A DNA stretch of 64,000 nt from CAWFGS01 sp963815535 (lineage in GTDB: Bacteria; Pseudomonadota; Alphaproteobacteria; Sphingomonadales; Sphingomonadaceae): NCBI GenBank assembly GCA_963815535.1, contig CAWFGS010000001.1, forward strand, positions 62,001 to 126,000, written 5' to 3'. Position numbers and translations under genes: made by a program. The notes beneath the pieces were generated by a model. It saw nothing but the letters and a program-made list of their open reading frames with translations, did not search any database and was not told the origin of the DNA. Below are positions 51,565 to 59,728 of the stretch, piece by piece. Each line of letters opens with the position of its first letter. The first letter of the stretch is position 1.

Positions 51565-51989
51565 ATGGCGGTTACCCGCACCTTCTCGATCATCAAGCCC
51601 GATGCCACCCGCCGCAACCTGACCGGCGCCGTCACCAAGATGCTGGAAGACGCCGGCCTGCGCGTCGTCGCTTCCAAGCGCATCCAGATGACGCCGCGAA
51701 CAGGCCGAAGGTTTTTACGCCGTGCACAAGGAACGCCCGTTCTTCGGCGAACTGGTCGATTTCATGATCAGCGGCCCGGTCGTCGTGCAGGTTCTCGAAG
51801 GCGAAGACGCCATGCAGCGCAACCGCGACATCATGGGCGCGACCAACCCCGCGGATGCCGCACCAGGGCACGATCCGCGGCGAATTGGCCGAAAGCATCG
51901 AAGCCAACACGGTCCACGGTTCGGACAGCGACGAAAACGCCGCGACCGAAATCGCTTACTTCTTCGACGAAAGCGAAATCGTCGGCTAA
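51565..51989 (+). CDS. ndk: Nucleoside diphosphate kinase, two frame breaks
   Basis: Ndk transfers the gamma phosphate from ATP to nucleoside diphosphates through a phosphohistidine. MAVTRTFSIIKPDATRRNLTGAV (first strand and Kpn loop), MLEDAGLRVVASKRIQMT, VHKERPFFGELVDFMISGPVVVQVLEGEDAM, RNRDIMGATNPADA, GTIRGELAESIEANTVHGSDSDENAATEIAYFF (catalytic His in NTVHGSDS). It has a CAAGGAATT ribosome site. Breaks: near 51695, where CGCGCG appears contracted by two bases, and near 51865, where one base is extra. As ndk is highly conserved, these are almost certainly sequence errors. Confidence 0.96.
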
Positions 51990-52127
51990 TTCTCCAAGAT
52001 AATAAATGACCGTTCGCGCCCGTTCTTCCGTTGATAACGACGGATAATTTACGCGGCGGTTCATCGAGGCAGGTTCTGCCCGTAAACTAACGTGTCGGGA
52101 CTCCGATGCGTCTGTTATGTTCCTCTA

Positions 52128-52523
52128 ATGTTTCGCGCCCGAAAATCAAACGTCCTGAAATTCTTCACCTGTTTGAACGAAGGCACGACAGCGGATTTGC
52201 AAAAGCTCCTCGATGCCGATGTCCGGTATATCGATGCCGACTATGCGACTGTCGTGGGACGGGAAAATTGCATGGAACTGGTCGGGCGTTTGCGTGAAGT
52301 CGATCCTGGGTTTTCCCATCAAGTGCTCGATCTGACGGAGGCGAACGGCCTGTTCCGCGCCACCACTTTCATTCGATCCAGCGATGCCGAATTGTCCGGC
52401 CGCACCTTGTATGAAATCGGGTTCCGGCGGCGTATGATCGAAAGCGTTCAGTCCTTTCGATCATACGCCGGACCCGGGTTGGCCTGTATGCTTATGCCGG
52501 AACTGATCGAAGCTCGTATCTAA
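52128..52523 (+). CDS. NTF2-like (SnoaL-type) hypothetical protein
   Basis: A 131-residue protein with the cone-shaped NTF2-like pattern: an N-terminal helix (LKFFTCLNEGTTADLQKLLDADVRYIDADYATVVGREN is positions 52155-52268), then strands such as FSHQVLDLTEANGLFRATTFI and LYEIGFRRRMIESVQSF. This resembles SnoaL/polyketide cyclase-like ketosteroid-isomerase folds; the ligand is unknown. The frame is intact. A GTG at 52092 in frame is possible, but the ATG at 52128 fits better. A perfect 17-base inverted repeat lies inside the 3' part of the gene. Confidence 0.7.
   Translation: MFRARKSNVLKFFTCLNEGTTADLQKLLDADVRYIDADYATVVGRENCMELVGRLREVDPGFSHQVLDLTEANGLFRATTFIRSSDAELSGRTLYEIGFRRRMIESVQSFRSYAGPGLACMLMPELIEARI
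52428..52470. repeat. Perfect 17-base inverted repeat inside the NTF2-like gene
   Basis: Left arm 52428-52444 (CGGCGTATGATCGAAAG), loop 52445-52453, right arm 52454-52470 (CTTTCGATCATACGCCG). All 17 positions pair. It falls inside coding sequence for RRMIESVQSFRSYA, about 50 bases before the stop. There is no T-run, so it is not a standard terminator. Confidence 0.9.
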
Positions 52524-52527
52524 CGTT

Positions 52528-53514
52528 CTATTCTTTGCGGAGTTTCAGCTGGCTTTTTGACGCAACTGCCGACCAACTGCGCTCCAGCCAATACGCGACC
52601 TGGTCCCAATCCGCATCGCGCCGGTTCAGTATCAAACCGACCCATCCGCTCGCACCGTAATACGCAGGCCTGAAAAATGCGGTCGGATCGCCGTCCACCA
52701 GATCCGTCAGCTCCTGCAATCCGCTCGTTTTCGCAAGCAACGCGATATGCGGCGCGCCATGATGCCGGATGCTGAAGTGCGCGAAGAACTTCCCCTTGCC
52801 GCCGGTATGCCATGCAGGCGAACCGTGGCTGTCGCGCTCTTCCGCATCGGGGAAAGCCAGCGCCAATTCGCGCACGCGATGGAGCAGCCAGTCCGCGTCG
52901 TAAGCTCGCGATACATATCGGCCAAGCGTCGCGGGGTAGAGCTGGTGTTCGGCCAAGCGCACCCGCGCGGCCAGATCGTCCGGCGTGTCGCCGGGCATGA
53001 TCGCCACTCGCGCGCAGCCCAATATTGCGCCGCCATCCAGTTCGGGTGAAACCAGATGCACGGTTGCCCCCGACACCCGATCGCCCGCTTCCAAAGCGCG
53101 CCGATGTGTGTGCAGCCCGCGATATTTGGGCAGCAGCGAAGGATGGATGTTGACCATCCGCCCGGCCCATCGTTCCGCAAACCCGTCCGACACGATCCGC
53201 ATATATCCGGCCAACGCGATATATTCGCCGCCCGCATCGCGCGCGGCCCGTTCCATGATCGCGTCGTGATTTGCACGGGTCATACCCGCATGCGAGTGTG
53301 CGAACACGGCAACGCCCTCCGCTTTCGCCAGCGCAAGGCCCGGCGCATCGGGCATATTGCTCGCCACCAGCACGATTTCGAAGGCCGCGTCGGGCAGGCG
53401 GCTGGCGTAGAGCAGCGCCGCCATATTCGTGCCCGTGCCGGATATGAACACCGCGACCCGCGCACGTTGGGGCTCCTGCGCTTCGGTCGCACCCGTCGCG
53501 CCGCCGTCAGGCAA
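52528..53514 (-). CDS. purN: Phosphoribosylglycinamide formyltransferase fused to a YjbR/MmcQ-like domain
   Basis: PurN formylates GAR with 10-formyl-tetrahydrofolate in purine synthesis. Residues about 19-210 are the GART domain: VAVFISGTGTNMAALL, LVASNMPDAPGLALAKAEGV, YMRIVSDGFAERW, NIHPSLLPKYRGLHTH (catalytic Asn and His), VSGATVHLVSPELDGG (catalytic Asp). Residues about 215-328 match a YjbR/MmcQ-type domain (LALAFPDAEERDSHGSPAWHTGGKGKFFAHFS and YYGASGWVGLILN). The frame is intact across the junction, so the fusion is real. The start is a TTG at 53514 overlapping the purM stop by eight bases; no ATG or GTG precedes the core. The pair purM-purN forms an operon. Confidence 0.93.
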   Translation of the reverse strand: MPDGGATGATEAQEPQRARVAVFISGTGTNMAALLYASRLPDAAFEIVLVASNMPDAPGLALAKAEGVAVFAHSHAGMTRANHDAIMERAARDAGGEYIALAGYMRIVSDGFAERWAGRMVNIHPSLLPKYRGLHTHRRALEAGDRVSGATVHLVSPELDGGAILGCARVAIMPGDTPDDLAARVRLAEHQLYPATLGRYVSRAYDADWLLHRVRELALAFPDAEERDSHGSPAWHTGGKGKFFAHFSIRHHGAPHIALLAKTSGLQELTDLVDGDPTAFFRPAYYGASGWVGLILNRRDADWDQVAYWLERSWSAVASKSQLKLRKE

Positions 53515-54613
53515 GGTGCTGCGCGCTCCAATCGTCGGCGTGATGCCACCGCCCGGCAGACCCCCGCACCGTGCAACCGCGCTGGCCAGGTTCGATGCGG
53601 CCGATACGGACCACCCGCTCGCCCGCCTCGGTCAAACGCGCGATCAGATCGGCCACCGCATCATCCTCGACCGCGAGCACCATGCCGATGCCGCAATTGA
53701 ACGTGCGCGCCATTTCACCCGGTTCGATGTTTCCTTCGCGTTGCAGGAAAGCCATCAATGCAGGCTGCTCCCACAAATCCGCGTCGATGACGGCATGCGC
53801 GCCGTCGGGCAGCACACGCGGAATGTTTTCCAGCAGGCCGCCGCCGGTTATGTGAGCCAGAGCGGCGATGTCGCCGGACCGGATGGCGGGCAGCAGGCTG
53901 GCCACATAGATACGGGTCGGTTCGATCAGCGCATCGATCAAAGTGCGTTGGGTATCGAATGGAGCGGGCGCGTCCAGCTGCCAGCCTTTGTCCGCCGCCA
54001 GCCGCCGCACCAGCGAATATCCGTTGGAATGAATGCCCGAACTGGCCAGCCCCAGCAGCATTTGCCCCGGCCGCACGCCGTCGCCGGTCAGCTGCTCGCC
54101 GCGCTCCACCGCGCCGACGCTGAACCCCGCGAGATCGTAATCACCGGCGGCATACATGCCCGGCATTTCCGCCGTCTCGCCGCCGATCAGCGCGCATCCG
54201 GCCATTCTGCACCCTGCCGCGATGCCCGCAACGACCCGCTCCGCCACGCCGGTTTCCAGCTTTCCGGTGGCGAAATAATCCAGGAAGAACAACGGTTCGG
54301 CCCCCTGAACGATCAGATCGTTCACGCACATGGCGACCAGATCGATGCCGACGCTGTCGTGCCGGTCCCGATCGATCGCCAGTTTCAGCTTGGTCCCGAC
54401 GCCATCATTTGCCGCGACCAGCAACGGATCGTCGTAACCTGCCGCCTTGGGATCGAAGAAGCCACCGAACCCGCCGATTTCCGATGTTGCGCCGGGGCGG
54501 GCGGTCGCCTTCACCAGCGGGCCGATCGCCTTGACCAGCGCATTGCCCGCCGCAATGGAAACGCCCGCTTTTGCATAGGTGTAGCTGGTGGGATCGGTGT
54601 CGCGCGTGGCCAT
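53507..54613 (-). CDS. purM: Phosphoribosylaminoimidazole synthetase (AIR synthase)
   Basis: PurM cyclises FGAM to AIR with ATP. The 368-residue protein has the N-terminal YTYAKAGVSIAAGNALV, VAANDGVGTKLKLAID (GVGTK loop), DLVAMCVNDLIVQGAEPLFFLDYFATG, ALIGGETAEMPGMYAAGDYDLAGF, GLASSGIHSNGYSLVRR, and ITGGGLLENIPRVLP, all family motifs. The ATG at 54613 gives MATRDTDPTSYTYAKAG; upstream in-frame codons extend into the divergent gene and show no conservation. It overlaps purN by eight bases. The frame is intact. Confidence 0.97.
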   Translation of the reverse strand: MATRDTDPTSYTYAKAGVSIAAGNALVKAIGPLVKATARPGATSEIGGFGGFFDPKAAGYDDPLLVAANDGVGTKLKLAIDRDRHDSVGIDLVAMCVNDLIVQGAEPLFFLDYFATGKLETGVAERVVAGIAAGCRMAGCALIGGETAEMPGMYAAGDYDLAGFSVGAVERGEQLTGDGVRPGQMLLGLASSGIHSNGYSLVRRLAADKGWQLDAPAPFDTQRTLIDALIEPTRIYVASLLPAIRSGDIAALAHITGGGLLENIPRVLPDGAHAVIDADLWEQPALMAFLQREGNIEPGEMARTFNCGIGMVLAVEDDAVADLIARLTEAGERVVRIGRIEPGQRGCTVRGSAGRWHHADDWSAQHLA

Positions 54614-54686
54614 GTTCCACACGCTGTAAGCATTCGCGCTTGGTTTTCCATCACGCATTGGGCAAAAGGCGGCGAGTTTTCCACCA

Positions 54687-56012
54687 ATGACCATTCCGCC
54701 ACCCTTTTCGCGCTTGATGCCGCACCCGACCGATCGGCCCGCGGTTCGCGCGGCGGCGCTTGTTTTGGCCGTGCTGGCACTGTTGACGCTGCTGGCGATC
54801 GGCGCGCGCGTGCTGACGGCGCAGGTGTCGGGCGATCGCGGTATCGCGGCCGTCGTCAGCAGCACCGATATCGACGTCGGCGGTATCGAGGTGGACGAAC
54901 GCGGCAAGGATGGCGCGGAGGCGCGGGCGAATGGCTGGGAGGCCGCACAGCGCGCCGCCTGGGCGAAACTGGGCGGTCCGTCACTGCCCGATTCGCAGAT
55001 CGGTTCGATGGTGTCGGCGATCGTGATCGAACGCGAACAGGTCGGGCCGCGCCGCTATATCGCCACGCTGGGCGTCAGTTTCGATCGTGCGCGAGCCGGG
55101 CGGATGTTGGGCGCTGCGGGCAGACGCGCCCGATCCGCGCCGATGCTGGTGGTTCCGGTCACGATTTCGGGCGGTACGGAAACGATGTACGAACGACGCA
55201 ACCCGTGGCAGCGGGCCTGGGCCGAATATCAGGCGGGCGCGAGCCGGGTGGATTACGTGCGCCCGTCCGGCGCCGGGGCGGATTCGCTGCTGCTCAATTT
55301 CGGCCAGACGGATCGGCGCAGCCGGACCTGGTGGCGCGATATTCTCGATCAGTTCGGCGCGGTCGATGTGCTGGTCCCGATCGCACGGCTGGAACGGCAG
55401 TTTCCCGGCGGCCCGGTGGATGGTACGTTCACCGCCCGCTATGGCCCCGACAACATTCTGCTCGGCACATTCCGCATGCGCGCCCCGAACGAAGGGGCCG
55501 TGCCCGCGATGATGACCAAAGCGGTCGCGCGGTTCGATACGATGTTCGAACGGGCGCTGGCGGACGGGAAACTGAAACCCGATCCGTCCCTCAATCTCGG
55601 CCCGGCGCAACTGGACCCGGCCATCGCGCAGTTGCTGGCCATCGGGCGCGATGCCGTGGCTCAGGAACGGCGCGAAGAGGCCGACCGACGGGCCGATGCC
55701 GCTCGCCGCCGCGCCGATGCCGCGCGCGAAGAGGCGGCACGCCCTGCGCCCGAACCCGAACCGACGCAGGCGGTCGCCAGCACGATTTCCGTCCAGTTCG
55801 CGACGCCGGATGCCGGCACGGTCGATGCAATTCTGGCCGGCGTACGCGCCACACCGGGGGTTCGCAGCGCAGCGCCCAGCAGTCTGGCGATCGGCGGCAC
55901 GTCGGTCATGTCCGTCACTTACGCGGGCAATATTGCAGGCCTGGCGGCGGCGTTGCGCGGGCGCGGTTTTGCCGTATCGCAAGGGGGCGGCTCCCTCTCC
56001 ATCAGTCGTTAG
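54687..56012 (+). CDS. Secreted protein with coiled coil (unrecognised family)
   Basis: A 441-residue protein. Residues about 20-47 form a signal anchor (RAAALVLAVLALLTLLAIGARVL) leading to a periplasmic body. Segments such as VGGIEVDERGKDGAEARANGWEAAQRAAWAKLGGP and RYIATLGVSFDRARAGRMLG resemble DUF2066-type proteins, and DVLVPIARLERQFPGGPVDGTFTARYGPDNILLGTF follows. Residues about 330-360 are an Arg/Ala/Glu-rich coiled coil (EADRRADAARRRADAAREEAARP), and the C-terminal 80 residues form a compact domain. The family is not firmly identified. The ATG at 54687 may be replaced by 54717. It is divergent from purM and just ahead of hdaA. Confidence 0.75.
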   Translation: MTIPPPFSRLMPHPTDRPAVRAAALVLAVLALLTLLAIGARVLTAQVSGDRGIAAVVSSTDIDVGGIEVDERGKDGAEARANGWEAAQRAAWAKLGGPSLPDSQIGSMVSAIVIEREQVGPRRYIATLGVSFDRARAGRMLGAAGRRARSAPMLVVPVTISGGTETMYERRNPWQRAWAEYQAGASRVDYVRPSGAGADSLLLNFGQTDRRSRTWWRDILDQFGAVDVLVPIARLERQFPGGPVDGTFTARYGPDNILLGTFRMRAPNEGAVPAMMTKAVARFDTMFERALADGKLKPDPSLNLGPAQLDPAIAQLLAIGRDAVAQERREEADRRADAARRRADAAREEAARPAPEPEPTQAVASTISVQFATPDAGTVDAILAGVRATPGVRSAAPSSLAIGGTSVMSVTYAGNIAGLAAALRGRGFAVSQGGGSLSISR

Positions 56013-56028
56013 GCGGGGGCATTCGCGC

Positions 56029-56683
56029 GTGAGCGAAATCCACGCCCAGCTGGCCCTGCCGCTCGCCCTGCGGGATGGCGATGAGCCCGCCGCGATCATC
56101 ATCGGTTCCGCCAACGCCGCCGCAATCGACGCGCTGGCGGACCCATCATGCTGGCCGTTCGGCACGGCGATCCTGTCCGGCCCGCCGCGTTCGGGCAAAA
56201 GCACGCTCGCCCGCTGGTTCGCCGCCGACGCACAAGGGTCCGCAGTGGTGATCGACGATGCCGATGCGATGGACGAAACCGTTCTGTTCCATCGCTGGAA
56301 CGCCGCCCGCGAAGCGCAATCGCCGTTCTTGATGACGATATCGGACCGCGAATGGGTGGTTGCCCTGCCGGATCTGCGATCGCGCCTCTCCGCCGCGTTG
56401 TCTTTGACGATCGGCCAGCCCGACCATGCGCTGGCCACGCAATTGCTGGAACGTCACGCCGCCACGCGCGGTCTGCCATTGGGGCAGGGGGCGACTGGAA
56501 TATCTCATCCCCCGCATAGAGCGCAGCTTCGCCGGGATCGAGGACATCGCCGCGTCGATCGATCGCATCAGTTTGGAACGTAAGGCGCCCCCCACGCTGG
56601 CAGTCTGGCGCGCGGCGGTGGCGGCCGCGCAAAACCCGGATGGCGAGGTGGAAGAGTGGCGGGAACAGCCGCGCTTGCTTTGA
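56029..56683 (+). CDS. hdaA: DnaA-related regulator HdaA, one frame break
   Basis: An Hda-type DnaA homologue of about 218 residues that promotes hydrolysis of DnaA-bound ATP with the sliding clamp, limiting re-initiation. The clamp-binding motif QLALPL is near the N-terminus (residues 6-11). Walker A is SGPPRSGKSTLARWF and Walker B VVIDDADAMDE. DLRSRLSAALSLTIGQPDHALATQLLERHA and, in the next frame, LEYLIPRIERSFAGIEDIAASIDRISLERK follow. The GTG at 56029 is the start. The break is near 56485-56500 in a GGGGCAGGGGG run. It ends 25 bases before cysE. Confidence 0.92.
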
Positions 56684-56708
56684 CGCGCGTTTGGTGGGAA
56701 AAACGGGT

Positions 56709-57452
56709 ATGTTTTCGAAACTGACCGCCTATCTTGAATCCGTCAGGGCGCGTGACCCGGCGCCGCGATCGCTGGCCGAAATCATGCTTTATCCCGGCGT
56801 CTGGGCGTTGGCCATGCACCGTGTCGCCCATTGGCTGTTCGAAGCGAAACTGTATTTCGCCGCCCGCAGCATCAACCATATCAGCCGGTTCCTGACCGCG
56901 ATCGACATTCATCCCGGTGCGACTATCGGCAAAAACCTGTTCATCGATCACGGCTTCACCGTCATCGGGGAAACGGCGGAGATCGGCGACAACGTCACGA
57001 TCTATCAATGCGTTACGCTGGGCGGGACCAACCCGACCAACGGCGTGCCGGGCAAACGCCACCCGACCTTGCGCGACAATGCGATCATCGGATCGGGCGC
57101 GCAGATCATCGGGCCGATCACCGTGGGCGAACGCGCCCGCGTCGGCGCGAATGCCGTGGTGCTGGACGATGTGCCGGACGGCGCGACGATGGTCGGGTTG
57201 AAAGCGCGTTCCACACTGGTTCCGGCGGAAACCTGGATGCGCGAATTCATCCCTTATGGCACCCCATGCGACGAACCATGCCCGGAAGGGTTCGTGGAAG
57301 GGACATCGGCCCGCGCGGACCTCGCCGAAAAACGTCTGACGGCAATGGAGGCCGAACTGGCGACGCTGCGCGCGCGGTTGGACGATGCCGCCGACGTTGG
57401 GGCAGTAGACGATCCGGGCGAGGTCAGGCGAAGCGGAACCGACGACCGATGA
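56709..57452 (+). CDS. cysE: Serine O-acetyltransferase (EpsC-type)
   Basis: CysE acetylates serine with acetyl-CoA, the first step of cysteine synthesis. LTAYLESVRARDPAPRSLAEIMLYPGVWALAMHRVAHWL is the N-terminal helical part (positions 56718-56834), and the left-handed beta-helix follows (IDIHPGATIGKNLFIDHGFTVIGETAEIGDNVTIYQCVTLGG). The HPGA and DHG residues place it in the shorter EpsC-like class. The C-terminal tail adds about 40 charged residues (LAEKRLTAMEAELATLRARL), possibly a coiled coil. Feedback by cysteine is usual in the family. The stop overlaps the DUF2794 start by four bases. Confidence 0.95.
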   Translation: MFSKLTAYLESVRARDPAPRSLAEIMLYPGVWALAMHRVAHWLFEAKLYFAARSINHISRFLTAIDIHPGATIGKNLFIDHGFTVIGETAEIGDNVTIYQCVTLGGTNPTNGVPGKRHPTLRDNAIIGSGAQIIGPITVGERARVGANAVVLDDVPDGATMVGLKARSTLVPAETWMREFIPYGTPCDEPCPEGFVEGTSARADLAEKRLTAMEAELATLRARLDDAADVGAVDDPGEVRRSGTDDR

Positions 57453-57814
57453 GCGGTTCTGTCGGTGGTGGCCAGATCGTTCCATTCCCCGGACGGATCG
57501 ATCGCCGCGCCCATCAGGTCGGGTTCGAACGTGCGGAATTGCAGCGCATTCTCGATCTGTATGGCCGTATGGTCGCCGCCGGGGAATGGCGCGATTACGC
57601 GATGGATTTCACCAAGGATGCGGCCGTTTTCGCGGCCTTTCGTCGGGCATCGGAACGGCCCAATGCCCGTATCGAAAAACGCCCCGCATTACGGAACCGG
57701 CAGGGCATGTGGACGATGTTCGGCGAACACGATCAGGTGTTGAAACGCGGCCACGAATTGTCGGGCGTGCTTGCCCCGATGGAACGCAAACTGATGCGTT
57801 CGGTCGGCGATTGA
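57449..57814 (+). CDS. DUF2794 family protein
   Basis: A 121-residue protein specific to alphaproteobacteria. It has the family pattern: VPFPGRIDRRAHQVGFERAELQRILDLYGRMVAAGEWRDYAMDF, in positions 57479-57610, followed by FAAFRRASERPNARIEKRPALRNRQGMWTMFGEHDQVLKRG. Function unknown. It is coupled to cysE by an ATGA overlap. The DYA-MDF and IEKRP segments are conserved and support the assignment. The frame is intact. Confidence 0.92.
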   Translation: MSGSVGGGQIVPFPGRIDRRAHQVGFERAELQRILDLYGRMVAAGEWRDYAMDFTKDAAVFAAFRRASERPNARIEKRPALRNRQGMWTMFGEHDQVLKRGHELSGVLAPMERKLMRSVGD

Positions 57815-57824
57815 AAACACGAAA

Positions 57825-57854
57825 CGGCGGCGCTTCCGTCTGGAAACGCCGCCG
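57825..57854. terminator. GC-rich hairpin between convergent genes
   Basis: CGGCGGCG at 57825-57832 pairs with CGCCGCCG at 57847-57854, with a further CTTCC/GGAAA-type match inside the loop. It sits between the ends of the DUF2794 and SDR genes. It lacks a T-run, so its role as terminator is inferred from position and stability. Confidence 0.6.
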
Positions 57855-57877
57855 CCCGTTGCATCGAAATTCGCAGC

Positions 57878-58813
57878 CTATCCGCGCGCGGAGGATGGCG
57901 CGCCGTCTTCGCCCAGAACTTTCTGCATGGCTTTCAGGATGGCGCCGGACTGCTCGCTGCCCGATTGCGGCGCGACCAGGTTGGACATGTCGGAAATCTT
58001 GTCCCAATTCGCGGCGAAGCCTTCGACCGTGCGGTCCTCCTCCTTCAGCCACACCGCGTCGTTCATCGACACCCATGCGGAATGGAAACCGCCCGCGCCC
58101 GCGCCGACGATGGCATTGGTCGGGGCATCTTCGCTGACCAGGAACAGGGCGGCAGGGGCCACGTTTTCGGGGCTGAACAGCTTGAACGCTTCTTCGGGAA
58201 ACAGATCTTCCGTCATGCGCGTGCCGGCGACCGGCGACAGGCTGTTGCATTTGATGTTGTATTTCGCGCCTTCGAGATGAAGCGTCTTGGTCAGGCCTGC
58301 CAGACCCAGCTTCGCCGCGCCGTAATTCGCCTGACCGAAATTGCCGAACAGGCCGGTGCTGCTGGTCGTCATCAGGATGCGGCCATACGCCTGTTCGCGG
58401 AAGGTTTCCCAGCATGCCTTGGTGGCATAGGCGCTGCCCAGCAGATGGACGCGGACGACGAATTCGAAATCCTCCGGCCCCATCTTGGCGAAGCTTTTGT
58501 CGCGCAAGACGCCCGCATTGTTGATCAGGACGTGGACGCCGCCCCATTTCTGTTTCGCATCGGCGACCATCTTTTCCATCTGATCGTATTCGGTGACGGA
58601 GGCGCCGTTGGCCATCGCTTCGCCGCCGGCTTTTTCGATCTCTTCGACCACCTGCGCCGCCGCGTCGGACGTGCCTGTGCCATCGCGCGTGCCGCCCAGA
58701 TCGTTCACCACCACTTTCGCGCCGCGCCGCGCGAGTTCCAAGGCGTATTCCTTGCCCAGACCGCCACCCGCACCGGTGACGATTGCGACGCGATCCTTGA
58801 ACGAAACAGTCAT
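57878..58813 (-). CDS. SDR-family oxidoreductase (multifunctional-enzyme-2-like)
   Basis: A 311-residue NAD(P)-dependent dehydrogenase. It resembles the N-terminal domain of peroxisomal multifunctional enzyme type 2: FKDRVAIVTGAGGGLGKEYALELARRGAKVVVNDLGG (positions 58801-58691), then VLINNAGVLRDKSFAKM, TSSTGLFGNFGQANYGAAKLGLAGL (catalytic Ser and Tyr-Lys) and PVAGTRMTEDLFPEEA. The likely role is 3-hydroxyacyl-CoA dehydrogenation in beta-oxidation or a related hydroxy-steroid step; this is inferred from family. The ATG at 58813 (MTVSFKDR) is preferred over 58828. The frame is intact. Confidence 0.92.
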   Translation of the reverse strand: MTVSFKDRVAIVTGAGGGLGKEYALELARRGAKVVVNDLGGTRDGTGTSDAAAQVVEEIEKAGGEAMANGASVTEYDQMEKMVADAKQKWGGVHVLINNAGVLRDKSFAKMGPEDFEFVVRVHLLGSAYATKACWETFREQAYGRILMTTSSTGLFGNFGQANYGAAKLGLAGLTKTLHLEGAKYNIKCNSLSPVAGTRMTEDLFPEEAFKLFSPENVAPAALFLVSEDAPTNAIVGAGAGGFHSAWVSMNDAVWLKEEDRTVEGFAANWDKISDMSNLVAPQSGSEQSGAILKAMQKVLGEDGAPSSARG

Positions 58814-58957
58814 GATATTCTCCAACATTTGGGCCTTACGTGCCCGTAAACATGTGCGGCACGAGTGACAGTTTTGCGCGCCACTGGCAACCCTGCGGTA
58901 TGCCTGGCAATCGGGCGTAGCAATCGGGCGCCGTGATTGGCCGCGGCGATTGGGCGG

Positions 58958-59656
58958 CTATGAAATGCCGCGCAGCGCTGGGATGAGATCGGCGAAACGT
59001 TCGACGATCCCGTCCGCCCCCAGTTCCGCCGCAGGTTTGTCGCAATAACCATAGGCCGCAGCCAGCACGGGCACGCCCGCAGCCTTGGCCGCCGCCACGT
59101 CGTAGGAACTGTCGCCCACGAATGCGAAGCCACCCCCGTTCCCCACGACGCCGCACCGTTCGCGCGCTGCAACGATCGGATCGGGCGCAGGCTTCGCGCG
59201 TTGTTTTCCATCCGCGCCTTTCCCCATCGTGTCCCCGCCGATAATCGTGACGAAATAATGCGCGAGGTCGAGCTTGCCGAGAATATCGACGGCGAAACTT
59301 TCGAACTTGTTGGTGACGACCGCCATCGTCACGCCCATCGCGGCCAGTTCGTCCAGCACCGCCACCACATCGGGATAGGGCCGCGTGTGGACCGCATTGT
59401 TCTTCGCATAATACGCCAGCAACGCCTTGTATAATTGGCGAAACTCCGCCTCGTTCGTGCCGCCACGTTCCGCCATCGCCGCGTGCAGCATCTGTTTCGC
59501 CCCACCGCCGATCAGGCTTTCGATATCGGTGATGGGAACCGGCTCGTACCCGCCAAGCGCCAGCGCATGGTTCACCGCCGCCCCCAGATCGCGATGCGTG
59601 TCGAGCAGCGTTCCATCCAGGTCGAACCCGATGGCGGCAAAGGGAAAATCGTTCAT
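58958..59656 (-). CDS. gph: Phosphoglycolate phosphatase (HAD family)
   Basis: A 232-residue HAD hydrolase of the Gph/PGP type, which removes phosphate from 2-phosphoglycolate formed in DNA repair or oxygenation. Motif I is IGFDLDGTLLDTHRDL, motif II VVTNKFE, motif III the lysine in RAKPAPDPI, and motif IV FVGDSSYDVAAAKAAGVP. The helical cap domain lies between motifs I and II. The ATG at 59656 gives MNDFPFAAIGFDLDG. It is divergent from glmU with 72 bases between starts. The frame is intact. Confidence 0.93.
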   Translation of the reverse strand: MNDFPFAAIGFDLDGTLLDTHRDLGAAVNHALALGGYEPVPITDIESLIGGGAKQMLHAAMAERGGTNEAEFRQLYKALLAYYAKNNAVHTRPYPDVVAVLDELAAMGVTMAVVTNKFESFAVDILGKLDLAHYFVTIIGGDTMGKGADGKQRAKPAPDPIVAARERCGVVGNGGGFAFVGDSSYDVAAAKAAGVPVLAAAYGYCDKPAAELGADGIVERFADLIPALRGIS

Positions 59657-59728
59657 GCGGGCATCGGTGGCGGATCGCCCTTCAAACGGCAACAGTTTGG
59701 TGGCAATGGCGGTGCAAAGGACGACAGT

